A stretch of 64,000 bases of DNA, taken from contig CAZWHW010000003.1 in NCBI GenBank assembly GCA_964633815.1, forward strand, positions 54,107-118,106, in the 5' to 3' direction. This document shows, piece after piece, positions 16,281-24,539 of this stretch. This stretch comes from CALKZN01 sp964633815. GTDB lineage: Bacteria; Pseudomonadota; Gammaproteobacteria; Arenicellales; Arenicellaceae. The number at the start of each line of letters is the position of its first letter. Position 1 is the stretch's first letter. The notes under the pieces are model-generated. The model did no database searches. It was not told where the DNA came from and worked only from the letters and a program-made list of their open reading frames with translations. The position numbers and the translations under genes are program-made.

Positions 16281-17963
16281 ATGTATAAGTATGACGATTA
16301 TGACCGCGCCATTGTAAAACAACGTGTTGCGGAGTTTCGTGGACAAGTTGAGCGTCATTTAGCAGGTGAATTATCTGCTGAAGAGCTGATGCCTCTTCGT
16401 TTGCGCAATGGTTTGTACTATCAAATACATGCGCCAATGTTGCGTGTTGCCATTCCCTATGGTTTGCTCAATTCTGAACAGGTGCGCACGTTAAGCATGC
16501 TAGCGACAAAGTTTGATAAAGGTTATGCGCATTTTACAACACGTCAAAATATTCAATATAACTGGCCTGAACTAAAAGATGTGCCAGATATGCTGGATCA
16601 TCTAGCTGATGTAGAAATGCACGCGATTCAAACCAGTGGTAATTGCATTCGTAATATCACTGCAGATCAATATGCGGGGGTTGCTACAGATGAGCTTGAA
16701 GACCCGCGTGCTTATTGCGAGATCTTACGTCAATGGTCAACCTTGCATCCTGAATTTTATTGGTTGCCACGAAAATTTAAAATCGCTATTACTGGCGCTG
16801 AAGAAGATCGTGCTGCTGTGCAATTTCATGATATTGGTATTCGTATTCTGAAAAATGCTGCGGGTGAGGTTGGTTTACAAATGCTTGTGGGTGGTGGATT
16901 AGGCCGAACACCAGTGATTGGCAAAGTTATTCATGAGTTTTTGCCAAAAGAAGATGTGATTTCATATTGTGAGGCCATACTTCGTGTATATAACTTGCAT
17001 GGTCGTCGTGATAACAAATATAAAGCGCGTATTAAGATTTTAGTTAATGCATTAGGCATTGAGGAATTCAAACGCCAAGTTGAAGTTGAATGGGATCAAA
17101 TTAAAGATTCAAATTTAAAACTACAACCTGAAGATTTTGAGCGTATGCAAGGTTTCTTTCCTGAGCCTGCATATCAGAAATTTTCGTCTGAAGAGCTGTC
17201 TGAATCAACAGAACGTGTTGAAAAATGGCGTTCTTTAGATACGCGTTTTCAGCAATGGTATGAAAATAATACACGTGAACACAAACAAGCGGGCTACCGT
17301 ATTGTCGATATTTCACTAAAAGAGCCAGGTGTAGCACCTGGTGATATAACTGACCAACAAATGAATGCTGTTGCAGACATCGCTGATCAATATTCTATGA
17401 GTGAAGTTCGTGTCACGCATGAACAAAACCTTGTTCTAGCAGATGTGCAGTTGGATCAATTGTTGGAACTTTGGAAAGATCTGGATGCACAGCGTTTAGC
17501 AACAGCAAATATTGGTTCAGTGAATGACATGATTTGCTGTCCAGGTTTAGATTTTTGTTCATTAGCAAATGCGTCATCTATTTCGATTGCGAAGCAAATC
17601 AATGATCGTTTCGATGATCTTGATGAATTGTATGACTTAGGTGAAGTTAAACTGAAAATGTCGGGCTGTATGAATGCTTGCGGGCATCACCATGTTGGTC
17701 ATGTAGGCATTTTAGGTGTCGATAAAAAAGGCGTGGAATGGTATCAGCTAACTTTAGGCGGTTCAGCGTCGGATGATTCTGCGCTAGGTGATCGCCTTGG
17801 GCCGGCCATTGCGAAAGAGAATGTAGCAACAGCTATTTCTGACATTATGCAAGTTTATGTGGACAAACGACAAGATAATGAGCGTTTGTTAGATACTTAT
17901 CGACGTATCGGAGTAGAGCCATTCAAAGCGCATGTTTATCGAGAAGAAACGGGGAATGTCTAA
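16281..17963 (+). CDS. cysI: Siroheme-dependent assimilatory sulfite (nitrite/sulfite) reductase
   Basis: The enzyme has 560 residues and reduces sulfite to sulfide with siroheme and a 4Fe-4S cluster. Cluster ligands C420, C426, C463 and C467 form the CX5C...CX3C signature (CCPGLDFC and SGCMNACGHHH). Two ferredoxin-like half domains (LPLRLRNGLYYQIHAPMLRVAIPYG near the N-terminus) and TRQNIQ are also present. There is no CysJ flavoprotein in the operon, so electrons probably come from ferredoxin or another donor. Nitrite reduction is an alternative, but linkage to cysH argues for sulfite. ATG 16281 has no clear Shine-Dalgarno. Confidence 0.92.
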   Translation: MYKYDDYDRAIVKQRVAEFRGQVERHLAGELSAEELMPLRLRNGLYYQIHAPMLRVAIPYGLLNSEQVRTLSMLATKFDKGYAHFTTRQNIQYNWPELKDVPDMLDHLADVEMHAIQTSGNCIRNITADQYAGVATDELEDPRAYCEILRQWSTLHPEFYWLPRKFKIAITGAEEDRAAVQFHDIGIRILKNAAGEVGLQMLVGGGLGRTPVIGKVIHEFLPKEDVISYCEAILRVYNLHGRRDNKYKARIKILVNALGIEEFKRQVEVEWDQIKDSNLKLQPEDFERMQGFFPEPAYQKFSSEELSESTERVEKWRSLDTRFQQWYENNTREHKQAGYRIVDISLKEPGVAPGDITDQQMNAVADIADQYSMSEVRVTHEQNLVLADVQLDQLLELWKDLDAQRLATANIGSVNDMICCPGLDFCSLANASSISIAKQINDRFDDLDELYDLGEVKLKMSGCMNACGHHHVGHVGILGVDKKGVEWYQLTLGGSASDDSALGDRLGPAIAKENVATAISDIMQVYVDKRQDNERLLDTYRRIGVEPFKAHVYREETGNV

Positions 17964-18529
17964 TGATTTTAGAAAATAAAAAAGTCATTTTGAAAACACT
18001 AGGTTTGGCAACACCTTCGTCGATTGTTGATAACGATTTTGCGCATTGTTTGATTGCTACTCCAGCTAAACGTCAAGAGCCTGAAAAATTAAACCTTGTT
18101 GATTTGCCTGCCAAAAAAGTCAGTGTACCTCTAGCTTTTTGGCAAGAACATAAAGACGCTTTATCGACACATGGCCATGAAGTAGCTGTGCAGTTAGGTG
18201 CAGCTGATTTTGCTGAAGATGTTTTGGCGGATTTAAGTCAAATTAAAACTATTGTTCTGCCTTTTGAGTCAGCGGTCGATGGTCGTTCTTACACACATGC
18301 ATATTTATTACGTACTCGTTACGAGTTTACGGGTGAAATTCGTGCGGTAGGCGATGTGCATATGGATCAATTAAATTTTTTGGCGCGCTGCGGTATCGAC
18401 GCATTTGAATTGCCAGAAAATGAAGATTTGGAAGCCGCATGTTCTGCTTTTGAAATCTTTTCTGATATTTATCAGCCATCTGCGGATGGTGGAAATTTAG
18501 TGTTTGCTCGACGTCGAGTTTTACACTAA
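17963..18529 (+). CDS. DUF934 protein of the sulfite-reductase operon
   Basis: The protein has 188 residues and matches DUF934 (PF06073). Typical segments are VSVPLAFWQEHKDAL, VLPFESAVDGRSYTHAYLLRTRYEFTGEIRAVGDVHMDQLNFLARCGIDAFEL (residues about 94-145), and a C-terminal YQPSADGG. The family is almost always found between cysI and cysH in proteobacteria and is thought to assist sulfite reduction, but its molecular role is not known to me. It overlaps the cysI stop by one base (TAATG), so translation is coupled. Confidence 0.9.
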   Translation: MILENKKVILKTLGLATPSSIVDNDFAHCLIATPAKRQEPEKLNLVDLPAKKVSVPLAFWQEHKDALSTHGHEVAVQLGAADFAEDVLADLSQIKTIVLPFESAVDGRSYTHAYLLRTRYEFTGEIRAVGDVHMDQLNFLARCGIDAFELPENEDLEAACSAFEIFSDIYQPSADGGNLVFARRRVLH

Positions 18530-18574
18530 GGAATTTTTTTTAAATTTTAACCTCGAACAGAGAGAGGAAAAAGC

Positions 18575-19204
18575 ATGTCTATTAATATTGCAGAATTAAA
18601 TGCAGCAGTCACGGGCAAAAGCCCACAAGAAATTGTTGAAGCGGTGCTGGCAGCAGACCCGAATTCATTTGTGACAACGAATTTCAGCCCATATGAAACA
18701 GTGATTTTGCACTTGTTGACTGAAGTGAAGCCTGATATTCCTGTCGTTTGGATTGATTCAGGGTTGAATAAGCCTGAGACTTATGAATTTGCTGAATTGG
18801 CCATTGATGAGTTAGATCTTAATATTTCAGTTTTCTCACCAACGGTCACAGCGGCGCGTTTGAATGCAGTTTTAGGTGGTATTCCTTCAATTGAAGATGA
18901 ACGTCACGTTGAATTCACTAAGCAATTTAAAATTGAACCGTTTGAAAGAGCGATGAAAGCGCAGCCATATAAAACATGGTTTACTGCAGTGCGTCGTGAT
19001 CAAACGGCAGTGCGCGCAGATATGGACTATGTTGCTAAAGGTCCGTTTGGTTTGACAAAAATTGCGCCTGTTTTGGATTGGAATCAAGAAGATATGAAAG
19101 CGTATATCGAAAAATATGATTTGCCGAACGAATTGAATTATTTCGATCCGACGAAAGCTGAAGATGATCGTGAGTGCGGTTTACACACTTTGCAGGTTGC
19201 TTAA
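18575..19204 (+). CDS. cysH: Phosphoadenylyl-sulfate (PAPS) reductase
   Basis: The protein has 209 residues and the catalytic ECGLH motif near the C-terminus (C201). The PP-loop region is recognisable (VTTNFSPYETVILHLLTEV and VVWIDSGLNKPETYEFAE). It lacks the paired CC...CxxC iron-sulfur motif of APS reductases, so PAPS is the likely substrate. The active-site cysteine cycles through thioredoxin or glutaredoxin, and the next gene encodes a CPKC protein that could fill this role. A Shine-Dalgarno (GAGAGAGG) precedes the ATG. Confidence 0.92.
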   Translation: MSINIAELNAAVTGKSPQEIVEAVLAADPNSFVTTNFSPYETVILHLLTEVKPDIPVVWIDSGLNKPETYEFAELAIDELDLNISVFSPTVTAARLNAVLGGIPSIEDERHVEFTKQFKIEPFERAMKAQPYKTWFTAVRRDQTAVRADMDYVAKGPFGLTKIAPVLDWNQEDMKAYIEKYDLPNELNYFDPTKAEDDRECGLHTLQVA

Positions 19205-19226
19205 TTTCGTTTTATACATTTTTGAA

Positions 19227-19532
19227 ATGCATATTACATTTGTCAAAAAAATCATGCCTGATGGTTCCATGTGCCCTAAATGCACAGAGGTTTCTGAGCG
19301 TTTGGTGAAAGATGGCGTGCTTGAAAAAATCAATTATATTTCTATCGCGGATAGTCAAGATAGTGATTCGGAAGGCATGCAGTTGGCAAAAAAATATCAG
19401 GTCGACAGAGCGCCTTTTTTCGTGATTGAAGATGATGATGGCGAGGTGCATATTTTTGATGTGTATTTCAAGTTCAAGCGATTTTTGCAAAAACAGGATA
19501 AAGTGGAGACGAATCTGGCCGCAACTGCCTAG
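19227..19532 (+). CDS. Small thioredoxin-fold protein with CPKC motif
   Basis: The protein has 101 residues with a redox-type CPKC motif at 16-19. It continues with a thioredoxin-like layout: EKINYISIADSQDSDSEGMQLAKKYQVDRAPFFVIEDDDGEV, where APF supplies the cis-proline position. It begins 22 bases after cysH and is the last gene before the operon terminator. It may reduce CysH or the siroheme enzyme (inference from position). The start was set at ATG 19227; the open frame upstream overlaps cysH and does not look coding. It might instead be a metal-binding or glutaredoxin-like protein. Confidence 0.82.
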   Translation: MHITFVKKIMPDGSMCPKCTEVSERLVKDGVLEKINYISIADSQDSDSEGMQLAKKYQVDRAPFFVIEDDDGEVHIFDVYFKFKRFLQKQDKVETNLAATA

Positions 19533-19561
19533 TCTCAGCTCATCCAAATGTTTTGATGCAT

Positions 19562-19592
19562 AAAACCCAGTTTAATTAAACTGGGTTTTTTT
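19562..19592 (+). terminator. Terminator of the cysI-cysH operon
   Basis: AAAACCCAGTTTA pairs with TAAACTGGGTTTT as one almost continuous palindrome followed by T7. It lies 30 bases after the CPKC gene. The symmetric A and T runs allow function in both directions. Confidence 0.88.
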
Positions 19593-19782
19593 ATTGAAAC
19601 AATTAAAATGAGAACAATATTTTATTAAACACAATAAAGTTTGGGTTGATAATAATTCCGAAAATTATATCGATGTGATTTTGATCTGTAGAGCTAATAG
19701 TTTTAGGTCTTTATACGTATATTTTAAAAAATAATATTATGATAGATTAGTTAAATAAATCTAAAACTAATCAAATATAAAA

Positions 19783-21396
19783 ATGCATTCAATCAATCAA
19801 TCATCGTTTGATGTGTCAGGAAAAGCTATGGTCGCGACTTCGCAACCAGTCGCAGCTCAAATTGGACAACAGATTCTTGCTGCAGGTGGAAATGCAATTG
19901 ATGCTGTAATTGCTACAGCAGTGGCTTTGACTGTGATAGAACCAACGTGTAATGGCATAGGCGGCGATATTTTTGCGCAAGTCTGGTATGAGGGCGAGCT
20001 ATATGGCCTGAACGCTAGTTCAATTGCTCCCGAGCTTATGACACCTGAAGCATTGTCGCAAAGAGGGTATGAGTCAATGCCTGCTTTAGGGATTGAGACT
20101 GTGACAGTACCAGGTGCGCCAGCTGGTTGGATGGCATTGCATGAACGCTTTGCAACAATGCCTTTAGAGGATTTGTTTGCTCCTGCCATTAAACTGGCAA
20201 AGTCAGGATTTGAAGTAACGCCAACGGTTGCACTTTTATGGCAGCAAGAATTTGAAAAATTTAGTCAACAATTAGCCGGCACAAGTACTTTTCAAGAATG
20301 GTCTAAAGTTTTCACGAAAAATGGCAAACCACCCAAAACCGGAGAGTATTTCGTTTTACCTGACCATGCTCGCACTTTATTAGAGATTGCTCAATCAAAA
20401 GCACATAGTTTTTATGCAGGTGCATTAGCTGGACAAATAGATGCTTATTCACAAGCTAATGATGGTTTTATACGCCAATCTGATTTAGCAGCCTATGAGG
20501 TTGAATGGGTCAAACCTATTTCAACGGATTATAGAGGTTGGCAAATTTGGGAAATGCCGCCAAATGGACAAGGTTTAGTGGTCTTAATGGCGCTCAATCT
20601 GCTCAAAGAGTATGAATTTTCAGTAAATAGTCGGGAATCATTGGAAACATTGCATAAACAGATCGAAGCGATGAAGTTGGCCTATACCGATGGTCAGATG
20701 CACATTGCTCAACCCGATCAAATGCAAGTTACAGTCGAAGACTTATTGTCCGTGCAATATTCAAATGAGCGCCGTGCACTAATCGGTGAACAGGCGCTTG
20801 AGCCTTTTGCGGGTTCGCCTAGTCAAGGCGGCACAGTCTATTTAGCCAGTGCTGATGCTAACGGTAATATGGTGTCCATGATGCAAAGCAATTTTTACGG
20901 CTTTGGTTCAGGAGTGGTGGTCCCAGATACTGGCATTGCTTTGCATAATCGAGGTAGCGATTTTAGCCTAGATTCCCAGCATGCAAATTATTTACAAGCA
21001 GGCAAACGCTCGTTTCACACGATCATTCCAGGGTTCATAACGAAAAATGTAAATGGAGGACAACAAGCAGTGGGACCATTTGGCGTTATGGGTGCATATA
21101 TGCAACCGCAAGGGCAGTTACAAGTTTTAATGAACATGTTGGATTTTGAGCTCAGTCCGCAGCAGGCGCTTGATAGACCCCGCTGGCAGTGGTTTGGTGG
21201 TAAACGTATTGGTATTGAAAAAGAGTTTGGCACGCACGTGTTTGATGGTCTTAAAGCATTGGGTCATGATGTTCATTGGGCGGAAGACACCACGATTTAT
21301 GGTCGTGGTCAGATAGTTTGTAAAAATGCTGAAAATGACGATTATTTAGGTGGTTCTGAGCCACGCTGTGATGGTAAAGTCGCCGCTGTTGATTGA
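19783..21396 (+). CDS. ggt: Gamma-glutamyltransferase family protein, no signal peptide
   Basis: The protein has 537 residues of the N-terminal-nucleophile GGT family, which cleaves gamma-glutamyl bonds as in glutathione. The precursor would self-cleave before T351 (SQGGTVYLASADANG). Other family blocks are MVATSQPVAAQIGQQILAAGGNAIDAV and EPTCNGIGGD near the N-terminus. No signal peptide is visible, in contrast to the second GGT at 51 kb, so it should be cytosolic. Position after the sulfur operon suggests use of glutathione-type sulfur (inference). Substrate may differ from glutathione, since the family also includes acylases. Confidence 0.88.
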   Translation: MHSINQSSFDVSGKAMVATSQPVAAQIGQQILAAGGNAIDAVIATAVALTVIEPTCNGIGGDIFAQVWYEGELYGLNASSIAPELMTPEALSQRGYESMPALGIETVTVPGAPAGWMALHERFATMPLEDLFAPAIKLAKSGFEVTPTVALLWQQEFEKFSQQLAGTSTFQEWSKVFTKNGKPPKTGEYFVLPDHARTLLEIAQSKAHSFYAGALAGQIDAYSQANDGFIRQSDLAAYEVEWVKPISTDYRGWQIWEMPPNGQGLVVLMALNLLKEYEFSVNSRESLETLHKQIEAMKLAYTDGQMHIAQPDQMQVTVEDLLSVQYSNERRALIGEQALEPFAGSPSQGGTVYLASADANGNMVSMMQSNFYGFGSGVVVPDTGIALHNRGSDFSLDSQHANYLQAGKRSFHTIIPGFITKNVNGGQQAVGPFGVMGAYMQPQGQLQVLMNMLDFELSPQQALDRPRWQWFGGKRIGIEKEFGTHVFDGLKALGHDVHWAEDTTIYGRGQIVCKNAENDDYLGGSEPRCDGKVAAVD

Positions 21397-21446
21397 TAAA
21401 TACCAACGACACAGCATTCACTGTCAAAACAACCAATTCTTAATTT

Positions 21447-22280
21447 ATGGAAGCTCTTGATTTTTCTCAAATAAGTCAATTTTTGCCTTTGCTAGCAGGA
21501 TTGATCATTGCTGCTATGCTCGCTGGATTCATCGCAGGACTTTTAGGTATAGGTGGTGGTATTGTCATTGTTCCTACGTTATTTTGGTTGTTTTCGCTGA
21601 TTAAATTTACTCCTGAGCTTGCTATGCACACAGCAGTAGGCACTTCATTAGCAACAATTGTAGCCACGTCAGTTTCTTCGATGCGGGCACATCACAATAA
21701 AGGTGCGGTTGATTGGGAGTTATTTAAAGAATGGCTGCCAACCATGGCATTCGGTGCTTTGTCAGGCGGAATTGCAGCCAAGTTTATTTCCTCAGATGTG
21801 TTGGTGTTGATATTTGCTTGTTTAGCAATTCTGGTTGCATTCAATTTGATTCGACCAGTTTCATTTAAATTTGGATCAAGCTTGCCAAGTCGCCAAAAGC
21901 AGGGCGGGATTAGTGGTTTTATTGGTTTTGCATCAGCATTGATGGGTATTGGTGGCGGTACACTTTCAGTGCCAATTTTGGTAGCGTATTCATTCTCTAC
22001 TCATCGCGCGGTGGGCACTGCTGCTTCATTAGGTTTTATCATTTCTGTGCCAGCGACTATTGGTTTTGTTATTTCAGGTTGGGGGCAAACGGGCTTGCTG
22101 CCATTTTCTTTAGGATACGTAAATCTAATTGCGGTATTAATTATTTTGCCTTTCACTATCTTGTTTGCACCGATAGGTGCAAAAATGGCGCATCAATTGC
22201 CAGAAGGAGTCATTAAAAAAGCCTTTGCTATATTTTTGTTCGCGACAGCTGCGAGAATGATTTATCGTCTAATTACATAA
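21447..22280 (+). CDS. TauE/SafE (TSUP) family membrane transporter
   Basis: The protein has 277 residues with about eight membrane helices. The two duplicated family motifs are clear: GFIAGLLGIGGGIVIVPTL in the first half and GFASALMGIGGGTLSVPIL in the second. Members export or import sulfite, sulfoacetate or other anions. It starts 50 bases after ggt and close to the sulfite-reductase operon, which makes a sulfur anion plausible but not certain. A second TSUP protein lies at 59.9 kb. Confidence 0.9.
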   Translation: MEALDFSQISQFLPLLAGLIIAAMLAGFIAGLLGIGGGIVIVPTLFWLFSLIKFTPELAMHTAVGTSLATIVATSVSSMRAHHNKGAVDWELFKEWLPTMAFGALSGGIAAKFISSDVLVLIFACLAILVAFNLIRPVSFKFGSSLPSRQKQGGISGFIGFASALMGIGGGTLSVPILVAYSFSTHRAVGTAASLGFIISVPATIGFVISGWGQTGLLPFSLGYVNLIAVLIILPFTILFAPIGAKMAHQLPEGVIKKAFAIFLFATAARMIYRLIT

Positions 22281-22288
22281 GTTCAATA

Positions 22289-22480
22289 TTAATAGCCAAA
22301 ATAGAAAAAAGCGTACCCAAGAATCAAAGAAGGTATGGCACTATAAAGTGTTGCATAGATCGCCGCTTTAGACGAAATCGCTGAAAATAATGCGTCACCG
22401 GAAATTTCACATTTGACTGTACTATTTGACTGCACTGCGGTGCTTGCTATTAAATAGTCGGCATCGATGAATAAATAATT
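22289..22480 (-). pseudogene. Open frame without start codon, possible gene remnant
   Basis: The minus strand is open for 63 codons. The predicted end, LFSAISSKAAIYATLYSAIPSLILGYAFFYFGY (split: soluble part, then one hydrophobic segment from about AIYATLY), looks like the C-terminus of a membrane protein. There is no ATG, GTG or TTG that would give a sensible start, and a stop lies at 22481-22483, next to the following gene's start. It could be a decayed gene or chance. No function is proposed. Confidence 0.3.
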
Positions 22481-22482
22481 TT

Positions 22483-22890
22483 ATGATGAAGCAAAAAATA
22501 TATTTATTTCTGGCTGATACTATTTTAGTTGCGCATGTCATGTTTGTTTTGTTTGTTGTGTTGGGGCTAGTATTAATCTATATAGGTTATTTTCGGCAAT
22601 GGCAGTGGGTTAGGAGTTTTTGGTTACGTTTGACGCATTTAGCCAGCATTATTTATGTTGTAGTTCAGACTTGGTTCGCAGTAGTTTGTCCATTAACCAT
22701 TTGGGAAATGCAACTTCGAGAAAAAGCAGGCGCTGTTACTTATACAGGTTCATTCATACAACACTGGCTACAAGCTTTGTTATATTATGATTTTCCGCAA
22801 TGGGTTTTTGTGGTGGTATACACGTTTTTTGGGTCTCTCGTTTTTGGTAGCTGGTTTTTGGTCAAACCCAAATTTATTAGCAAGGCATAA
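22483..22890 (+). CDS. DUF2784 membrane protein
   Basis: The protein has 135 residues and fits DUF2784 (PF10861). It has an N-terminal helix (LADTILVAHVMFVLFVVLGLVLIYIGYF), the family's RLTHLASIIYVVVQTWFAVVCPLTIWE block, and a final helix near VFVVVYTFFGSLVFGSWF. It probably has four membrane helices. The function of the family is unknown to me. The start is ATG 22483 or ATG 22486. It is not obviously linked to either neighbour. Confidence 0.85.
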   Translation: MMKQKIYLFLADTILVAHVMFVLFVVLGLVLIYIGYFRQWQWVRSFWLRLTHLASIIYVVVQTWFAVVCPLTIWEMQLREKAGAVTYTGSFIQHWLQALLYYDFPQWVFVVVYTFFGSLVFGSWFLVKPKFISKA

Positions 22891-23240
22891 CGATAGTTTT
22901 AAGGAGTTGTTGAGAATTGAATGCTTAAAAATTGGGCGAATGTTTGATTTTTTCTCATGAAAATCAGTTTATATTCAAGGAATAATAGATTAACAATTTA
23001 GTTTTTTCGTGGTTTTTGCCATTATAACTACGCCATTTGTAGTGTTAATAAATTTAATAACAATACAGTTAGTATCAATTTTTATTGCTTACCTTTGTGT
23101 AGTGTTCAACTAATCCAATTTCAAGTGTAGATAATTGCATCCATGTTGGCTGATGACAGTCAGCATGATGAGTAGCTCAATAACGACTACTCAGTTTTAA
23201 TTCAAATAATTTTGAAAATTTTTTAAAGAGGAAAACTATT
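22891..23240 (+). promoter_or_regulatory. Long structured leader region before the small secreted protein
   Basis: The 350 bases lack a gene. Close to the start codon, GCTGA/TCAGC (23149-23153 with 23160-23164) forms a small hairpin. TGAGTAG/CTACTCA (23169-23175 with 23187-23193) forms a perfect 7-pair stem followed by GTTTTA. A strong Shine-Dalgarno (AGAGGA) sits 10 bases before the ATG at 23241. The paired hairpins resemble a 5' regulatory leader or a weak attenuator. I matched no known riboswitch. Confidence 0.4.
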
Positions 23241-23519
23241 ATGTTGAAGAAAAGTGCATTATCTAATCATTTGAAAACAGCTTTGGCAATCACTATTCCA
23301 GCGGTTGCATTAGGTTTAGCATCAACAACAATTGTGCATGCTGGCACAGCTGAAAAGAAAGTAGAAGTAGCTCAAGAGCTTCAAGCGGAATTAGATCGCA
23401 GCGGAATTACAGCGGAGCAACGTGATCAACTACGTGCACAACTTTTAGCTGAAGGCAAAACTCCTGAAGAAGCAGATGCTGAAATAGAAGCATTATTGAA
23501 AAAGCCAGAAGCAAAATAA
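23241..23519 (+). CDS. Small secreted helical protein of unknown function
   Basis: The protein has 92 residues with a signal peptide (basic start, hydrophobic TALAITIPAVALGLASTTIV, likely cleavage after VHA at about residue 33). The mature part of about 58 residues is charged and Glu/Ala/Leu rich, probably two helices (VEVAQELQAELDRSG and EQRDQLRAQLLAEG, then TPEEADAEIEALL). It has no cysteine. I recognise no family. The strong Shine-Dalgarno, long leader and tight terminator suggest a well-expressed single-gene unit. It converges on the TraB/two-component group. Confidence 0.75.
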   Translation: MLKKSALSNHLKTALAITIPAVALGLASTTIVHAGTAEKKVEVAQELQAELDRSGITAEQRDQLRAQLLAEGKTPEEADAEIEALLKKPEAK

Positions 23520-23551
23520 TATTTTTACTTCTGATACTTTGACTCGGCAAG

Positions 23552-23573
23552 AGGCGGCATTTAGCCGCCTTTT
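23552..23573 (+). terminator. Terminator after the small secreted protein
   Basis: AGGCGGC (23552-23558) pairs with GCCGCCT (23564-23570) around a 5-base loop, followed by TTT-G-TTT. It sits 32 bases after the stop. Confidence 0.8.
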
Positions 23574-23628
23574 GTTTGGTTTTTAATTCGTAATATTACC
23601 TTTCTCGTTGAAGGAATCACGGCCTTTT

Positions 23629-24519
23629 TTATTCACAGCTTAGTTGATCAACTTGGTAGCCTTTTCTTTTTAGTTCAGCTAACAAACCTTCTTTTCTCGG
23701 TAAATGTAAAGCGCCAACTAAAATGTACTCTATTTCAGCACTTTTGATGAGTGAGTCAATCTGTTTTAGCCATTGTTGATTACGATTTGTCAGCAAAGTT
23801 GCTAATATTTTTGGAAATTTTTCTCGAAATTCATCCACTTCGCTAGCATCAGCAAGTAGTTCTAGATTGCCTATACGCCAACTTTCCAGCATAACTGAAA
23901 ATTGATTTTCTAGATTGTTGGAATTCTCCAAAATGTATTTTATAAAGTTTTCTTCATTGCCAATGCCAAGACTGATCATAAAATCAATTTGTTCACTGAT
24001 TTTTTCAAAATAATCAGTAGGCTTTTTGTCTTGTTTAGCACGATTAAATAAAAATTGATCAACACCTGCAAAATTGATACCTATCTTATTTAGTTCAGCA
24101 ATGCTTAGCACACTCATTAATACTCCAGGTTTGAAACGCATAAATTGTTCCGCTGGTAGACTTAAGGAATCTAAATAATTTTTTAATTGACTCACGGTCG
24201 ATCCTGATAAATAGTTTGCAATACTATCGCCTTGGGGATATGTGCCTTTTGTTAGCGTGTCTATACTTGCCTTAGCGAGTTGATCAGGTGAAAAGTCGGT
24301 TTCAAAAAACACTTTATCTGAAACGGAATATGCAGCGCCAAATTCGCACGGTAATGGATAATCCTTTGCAGATAGGATGTGTACAGTGCCACCAATAAAC
24401 AAATGTTGATTATTCTTTGACACTTTCCATACCGAACTTTTGGCGTGGCTTGTCGAAAGTGTTGAAATGGTGAGAGCTCCAGTGATTAAGGTAGTTGAAA
24501 GTAGTTTGCCAATTCTCAT
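23629..24519 (-). CDS. TraB/GumN (TraB/PrgY/GumN) family secreted protein
   Basis: The protein has 296 residues with a signal peptide (cleavage near SHA, about residue 26). The TraB/GumN family is shown by the N-terminal FIGGTVHILSAKDYPLP and the C-terminal YILVGALHLPRKEGLLAELKRKGYQV. The paired GG-x-H and GALH motifs are thought to form a metal-dependent peptidase-like site related to Tiki proteins. It is probably periplasmic. It begins 20 bases after the response-regulator gene, so it is likely the third gene of the histidine kinase operon. The substrate is unknown. Confidence 0.88.
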   Translation of the reverse strand: MRIGKLLSTTLITGALTISTLSTSHAKSSVWKVSKNNQHLFIGGTVHILSAKDYPLPCEFGAAYSVSDKVFFETDFSPDQLAKASIDTLTKGTYPQGDSIANYLSGSTVSQLKNYLDSLSLPAEQFMRFKPGVLMSVLSIAELNKIGINFAGVDQFLFNRAKQDKKPTDYFEKISEQIDFMISLGIGNEENFIKYILENSNNLENQFSVMLESWRIGNLELLADASEVDEFREKFPKILATLLTNRNQQWLKQIDSLIKSAEIEYILVGALHLPRKEGLLAELKRKGYQVDQLSCE

Positions 24520-24539
24520 AAATAATCTTTTTTGTAAAA

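Noticed and set aside
16281..17963. Nitrite reductase
   Set aside because: The siroheme and cluster motifs fit both reactions, but the operon with DUF934 and PAPS reductase points to sulfite.
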